This document shows positions 59,061 to 64,000 of a DNA stretch of 64,000 nucleotides, piece by piece; the stretch's first letter is position 1, and each line of letters begins with the position of its first letter. The translations under genes were made by a program, and so were the position numbers. The notes below the pieces were generated by a model, which was not told where the DNA came from, made no database searches, and saw nothing but the letters and a program-made list of their open reading frames with translations. Origin of the DNA: Astur gentilis (lineage: Eukaryota > Chordata > Aves > Accipitriformes > Accipitridae); assembly GCF_929443795.1 (NCBI RefSeq), contig NW_026060911.1, forward strand, positions 1,240,001 through 1,304,000, given 5' to 3'.

Positions 59061-62000
59061 TCAGGTAGGGATACCGGGACTAACACGGAGGGTCAGGTAG
59101 GAATGTCTGGTCTACACCGCGCGCCAGTAACGTCAGCAGGTGTACCCCAGTGAACCAGTAAGGGTTCACGTACTACCCCGGAGTAACGGTGGGTGTACCG
59201 ATACTACCGCAGAGTAACGGTGGGGGTACCGCTACTACCCCAGAACATCCGGTATGGGTGCCAAGCCTAATGCGGAGCATCAGGTAGGGATAGCGGGTCT
59301 AACCTGTGGGGTCCGGTAGGGAGGCCGGGTCTAGTCCAGCGCGCACGAAGGGACAGCTGGTGTTCTCTGGCGCATCACAAAGGGTTCCGTTCCAACCCCA
59401 GAGTACTGGTGGGGGAACCGGTTCTACCTCGAAACATCGGGTACGTATACCGGGCCTACTCTAGCGGGTCAGGTAGGAAGGGTGGGCGTAAAGCGGCGCG
59501 CCCGTAGGGTCAGCAGGTGTACCCCGGCGCACCAGTAAGTGTTCCGGTAAAATCCAGGAGTACCGGTGGGTATAGCAAAACTACCGCGGAGTACCAGTGG
59601 GTGTACCGGTACTACCCCAGATTGTCGGGTAGGGGGCCAGGCCTACCGCAGAGCATCAGGTAGGGATACCGGGCCTAGCCTGGAGGGTCAGGTAGGAATA
59701 TCTGGTCTATACCGCGCGCCCGTAAGTTCAGCAGGTGTACTGCAGCGAACCATTAAGGGTTCAGGTACTACCCTGGAGTACCGGTGGGTGTACCGATACT
59801 ACTGCAGAGTACCGGTGGGGGTACCGGTACTACCACAGAATATCAGGTAGGGGTGCCAGGCCAACAACGGAGCATCAGGTAGGGATACCGGGCCTAACAC
59901 GGAGGGTCAGGTAGGAATGTCTGGTCTACACCGCGCACCCGTAAAGTCAGCAGGAGTAACACAGTGAACCAGTAAGGGTTCACGTACTACCTCGGAGTAC
60001 CGGTGGGTGTACCGATACTACCGCAGAGTAACGGTGGGGGTACCGCTACTACCCCAGAAGATCGGTTAAGGGTGCCAAGCTTAACGCGGAGCATCAGGTA
60101 GGGATAGCGGGTCTAACCTGTGGCGTCTGGTAGGGAGGCCGTGTCTAGTCCAGCGCGCACGAAGGGACAGCTGGTGTTCTCTGGCGCATCACAAAGGGTT
60201 CCGTTCCAACCCTAAAGTACTGGTGCGGGAACGTGTTCTACCTCGAAACATCGGGTACGTATACCGCGCCTACTCCGGAGGGTCAGGTAGGAAGTGTGGG
60301 CGTAAAGCGGCACGCCCGTAGGATCAGCAGGTGTACCCCGGCGCACCAGTAAGTGTTCCGGTAAAATCCAGGAGTACCGGTGGGTATAGCAAAACTACCG
60401 CGGAGTACCAGTGGGTGTACCGGTACTACCCCAGATTGTCGGGTAGGGGGCCAGGCCTACCGCAGAGCATCAGGTAGGGATACCGGGCCTAGCCTGGAGC
60501 GTCAGGTAGGAATGTCTGGTCTATACCGCGCGCCCGTAAGTTCAGCAGGTGTACCGCAGCGAACCAGTAAGGGTTCAGGTCTACCCTGGAGTACCGGTGG
60601 GTGTACCGATACTACTGCAGAGTACCGTTGGGGGTGCCGGTACTACCCCAGCATATCGGGTAGGGGTGCCTGGCCAACAATGGAGCATCAGGTAGGGATA
60701 CTGGGCCTAACACGGAGGGTCGTCTAGGAATGTCTGGACTACACCGCGCGCCAGTAACATCATCATGTGTACCCCAGTGAACCAATAAGTGTTCACGAAC
60801 TACCCCGGAGTAACGGTGGGTGTACCGATACTACCGCAGAGTAACGGTGGGGGTACCGCTACTACCCCAGAACATCGGGTATGGGTGCCAAGCCTAATGC
60901 GGAGCATCAGGTAGGGATACCGGGTCTAACCTCTGGGGTCCGGTAGGGAGGCCGGGTCTAGTCCAGCGCGCACGAAGGGACAGCTGGTGTTCTCTGGCGC
61001 ATCACAAAGGGTTCCGTTCCAACCCCAGAGTACTGGTGGGGGAACCGGTTCTACCTCGAAACATCGGGTACGTATACTGGGCCTACTCTGGCGGGTCAGG
61101 TAGGAAGGGTGGGCGTAAAGCGGGGCGCCCGTAGGATCAGCAGGTGTACCCCGGCGCACCAGTAAGGGTTCCGGTACAATCCAGGAGTACCAATGGGTAT
61201 AGCAAAACTACCGCGGAGTACCAGTGGGTGTACCGGTACTAACCCAGATTGTCGGGTAGGGGGCCAGGCCTACCGCAGAGCATCAGGTAGGGATACCGGG
61301 CCTAGCCTGGAGGGTCAGGTAGGAATGTCTGGTCTATACCGCGCGCCCGTAAGTTCAGCAGGTGTACCGCAACGAACCAGTAAGGGTTCAGGTACTACCC
61401 TGGAGTACCGGTGGGTGTACCGATACTACTGCAGAGTACCGGTGGGGGTACCGGTACTACCCCAGAATATCAGGTATGGGTGCCAGGCCAACAACGGAGC
61501 ATCAGGTAGGGATACCGGGCCTAACACGGAGGGTCAGGTAGGAATGTCTGGTCTACACCGCGCACCTGTAAAGTCAGCTGGTGTACCCCAGTAAACCAGT
61601 AAGGGTTCACGTACTACCCCGGAGTACCGGTGGGTGTACCGATACTACCGCAGAGTAACGGTGGGAGTACCGCTACTACCCCAGAAGATCGGTTATGGGT
61701 GCCAAGCTTAACGCGGAGCATCAGGTAGGGATAGCGGGTCTAACCTGTGGCGTCTGGTAGGGAGGCCGTGTCTAGTCCAGCGCGCACGAAGGGACAGCTG
61801 GTGTTCTCTGGCGCATCACAAAGGGTTCCGTTCCAACCCTAGATTACTGGTGGGGGAACGTGTTCTACCTCGAAACATCGGGTACGTATACCGCGCCTAC
61901 TCCGGAGGGTCAGGTAGGAAGGGTGGGCGTAAAGCGGCGCGCCCGTAGGATCAGCAGGTGTACCCCGGCGCACCAGTAAGTGTTCCGGTAAAATCCAGGA

Positions 62001-64000
62001 GTACCGGTGGGTATAGCAAAACTACCGCGGAGTACCAGTGGGTGTACCGGTACTACCCCAGATTGTCGGGTAGGGGGCCAGGCCTACCGCAGAGCATCAG
62101 GTAGGGATACCGGGCCTAGCCTGGAGCGTCACGTAGGAATGTCTGGTCTATACCGCGCGCCCGTAAGTTCAGCAGGTGTACCGCAGCGAACCAGTAAGGG
62201 TTCAGGTCTACCCTGGAGTACCGGTGGGTGTACCAATACTACTGCAGAGTACCGTTGGGGGTGCCGGTACTACCCCAGCATATCGGGTAGGGGTGCCTGG
62301 CCAACAATGGAGCATCAGGTAGGGATACTGGGCCTAAAACGGAGGGTCAGGTAGTAATGTCTGGTCTACACCGCGCACCCGTAAAGTCAGCAGGAGTAAC
62401 CCAGTGAACCAGTAAGGGTTCACGTACTACCTCGGAGTACCGGTGGGTGTACCGATAATACTGCAGAGTACCGGTGGAGGTACGGGTACTACCCCAGAAT
62501 ATCAGGTATGGGTGCCAGGCCAACAACGGAGCATCAGGTAGGGATACAAGGCCTAACACGGAGGGTCAGCTAGGAATGTCTGGTCTACACCGCGCACCCG
62601 TAAAGTCAGGAGGAGTAACCCAGTGAACCAGTAAGGGTTCACGCACTACCTCGGAGTACCGGTGGGTGTACCGATACTACCGCAGAGTAACGGTGGGTGT
62701 ACCGGTACTACCCCAGAATATCAGGTATGGGTGCCAGGCCAACAACGGAGCATCAGGTAGGGATACCGGGCCTAACACGGAGGGTCAGCTAGGAATGTCT
62801 GGTCTACACCGCGCGCCAGTAACGTCATCATGTGTACCCCAGTGAACCAGTAAGGGTTCACGTACTACCCCGGAGTAACGGTGGGTGTACCGATACTACC
62901 GCAGAGTAACGGTGGGGGTACCGCTACTACCCCAGAACATCCGGTATGGGTGCCAAGCCTAATGCGGAGCATCAGGTAGGGATACCGGGTCTAACCTCTG
63001 GGGTCCGGTAGGGAGGCCGGGTCTAGTCCAGCGCGCACGAAGGGACAGCTGGTGTTCTCTGGCGCATCACAAAGGGTTCCGTTCCAACCCCAGAGTACTG
63101 GTGGGGGAACCGGTTCTACCTCGAAACATCGGGTACGTATACCGGGCCTACTCTAGCGGGTCAGTTAGGAAGGGTGGGCGTAAAGCGGGGCGCCCGTAGG
63201 ATCAGCAGGTGTACCCCGGCGCACCAGTAAGTGTTCCGGTAAAATCCAGGAGTACCGGTGGGTATAGCAAAACTACCGCGGAGTACCAGTGGGTGTACCG
63301 GTACTACCCCAGATTGTCGGGTAGGGGGCCAGGCCTACCGCAGAGCATCAGGTAGGGATACCGGGCCTAGCCTGGAGGGTCAGGTAGGAATGTCTGATCT
63401 ACAGAGCACGCCCGTAAGGTCAGCAGGTGTACCCCAGCGAACCATTAAGGGTTCAGGTACTACCCTGGAGTACCGGTGGGTGTACCGATACTACTGCAGA
63501 GTACCGGTGGGGGTACCGGTACTACCCCAGAATATCAGGTAGGGGTGCCAGGCCAACAACGGAGCATCAGGTAGGGATACCGGGCCTAACACGGAGGGTC
63601 AGGTAGGAATGTCTGGTCTACACCGCGCACCCGTAAAGTCAGCAGGAGTAACACAGTGAACCAGTAAGGGTTCACGTACTACCTCGGAGTACCGGTGGGT
63701 GTACCGATACTACCGCAGAGTAACGGTGGGGGTACCGCTACTACCCCAGAAGATCGGGTATGGGTGCCAAGCCTAATGCGGAGCATCAGGTAGGGATACC
63801 GGGTCTAACCTGTGGGGTCCGGTAGTGAGGCCGGGTCTAGTCCAGCGCACACGAAGGGACAGGTGGTGTTCTCTGGCGCATCACAAAGGGTTCCGTTCCA
63901 ACCCCAGAGTACTGGTGGGGGAACCGGTTCTACATCGAAACATCGGGTAGGGATACCGGTCCTACTCCGGCGGGTCAGGTAGGAAGGGTGGGCGTAAAGC
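59061..64000. repeat. Mosaic block like 29.8-36 kb, running off the window
   Basis: The HOR at 60,329 resembles the one at 35,093 (GGGTCGTCTAGG, ACATCATCATG, CACGAACTACC). The stretch at about 61.22-63.02 kb matches 29.85-31.65 kb at an offset of 31,369 bp. The last U3 (63207) is a mixed monomer with the family I ending CTACAGAGCACGCCC. The final HOR is cut in U2 at the window edge. Confidence 0.8.
61956..63206. repeat. Six-monomer HOR variant (1251 bp), duplicate
   Basis: Copy of 30587-31837: U3 (61956-62173), U4 (62174-62391), X1 (62392-62610), X2 (62611-62829), U1 (62830-63049), U2 (63050-63206). It keeps GGTCAGGTAGTAATG, GATACAAGGCC and CACGCACTACC. A difference in X2 is GGTGGGTGTACCGG for GGTGGGGGTACCGG. 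U2 here is family II type, unlike the first copy, so the shared tract ends near 63.03 kb. Confidence 0.9.

Larger units (their letters stand above)
1..64000. repeat. Satellite DNA array, 814-bp higher-order repeat
   Basis: The entire window is head-to-tail tandem repeat with no unique sequence. The register used here is the start of monomer U3 (AGGTGTACC then CCGGCGCACC). U3 starts: 473, 1287, 2101, 2915, 3729, 4543, 5357, 6171, 6985, 8018, 8831, 9426, 10240, 11054, 11868, 12682, 13496, 14310, 15124, 15938, 16970, 17783, 18378, 19192, 19787, 20601, 21415, 22229, 23043, 23857, 24671, 25485, 26299, 27113, 27927, 28741, 29773, 30587, 31838, 32652, 33465, 34279, 35093, 35906, 36720, 37534, 38348, 39162, 39976, 40790, 41604, 42418, 43232, 44046, 44860, 45674, 46488, 47302, 48116, 48930, 49744, 50558, 51373, 52187, 53002, 53816, 54630, 55444, 56258, 57072, 57887, 58701, 59515, 60329, 61142, 61956, 63207. 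All copies share one orientation and no inversion was found. Family and host are not recognised; a eukaryotic heterochromatic location is inferred from scale and homogeneity. Confidence 0.98.

Noticed and set aside
1..64000. CRISPR array
   Set aside because: Regular repeats of about 31 bp are present, but there are no unique spacers: all units are degenerate relatives of each other, and no cas-like genes occur.
1..64000. rDNA spacer, LTR element or other mobile element
   Set aside because: No rRNA or tRNA-like stretch, no terminal repeats, no poly-A tails, no reverse transcriptase or transposase reading frame, and no target-site duplications were seen.

Overview
The whole 64-kb window is one uninterrupted array of tandem satellite DNA. 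I can support no protein gene, RNA gene, mobile element or CRISPR locus in it. Both window edges lie inside the array, so its true ends are not seen. All repeat units run in the same direction. GC is roughly 55-60% (a hand count of a few lines) and CpG is common. A homogeneous array of this size points to a eukaryotic chromosome (centromeric, pericentromeric, subtelomeric or sex/B-chromosome heterochromatin). I do not recognise the satellite family and cannot name a taxon.

The repeat is nested at three levels. (1) A degenerate unit of about 31 bp, typified by a TACCCC segment followed by GTACCGGTGGGGGTACC. (2) Seven such units make a monomer of about 219 bp. (3) Four monomers, here called U1 (220 bp), U2 (157 bp, only five 31-bp units), U3 (218 bp) and U4 (219 bp), make a higher-order repeat (HOR) of 814 bp with 26 of the 31-bp units. 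I located 77 HOR copies by the start of U3. Spacing is almost always 814 bp with occasional 1-bp indels. The exceptions are 595 bp (three monomers), 1032/1033 bp (five) and 1251 bp (six). Copy number therefore changes by whole 219-bp monomers and never by single 31-bp units.

Layout. 1 to about 28.5 kb is HOR family I. It contains a large direct duplication: about 4.92-13.87 kb is repeated from 13.87 to about 24 kb, and the second copy carries an extra internal 1409-bp duplication. About 24.4-28.7 kb is family I with mixed features. 28.7-36.3 kb is a mosaic with extra monomers. 36.3-48.3 kb is a very uniform family II core, including a six-HOR block of 4884 bp present twice in tandem with about four differences noticed. 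48.3-59 kb is a patchwork of 1628/1629-bp and 4071-bp duplications. 59-64 kb returns to the same mosaic types as 29.8-36 kb, including a copy of the six-monomer HOR offset by 31,369 bp.

The open reading frames on both strands are by-products of the repeat. 814 is not a multiple of 3, so no frame continues from copy to copy. The interest of the window lies in its recombination history: hybrid monomers, duplication junctions mapped to tens of bases, and a homogenised core flanked by older mosaic copies.
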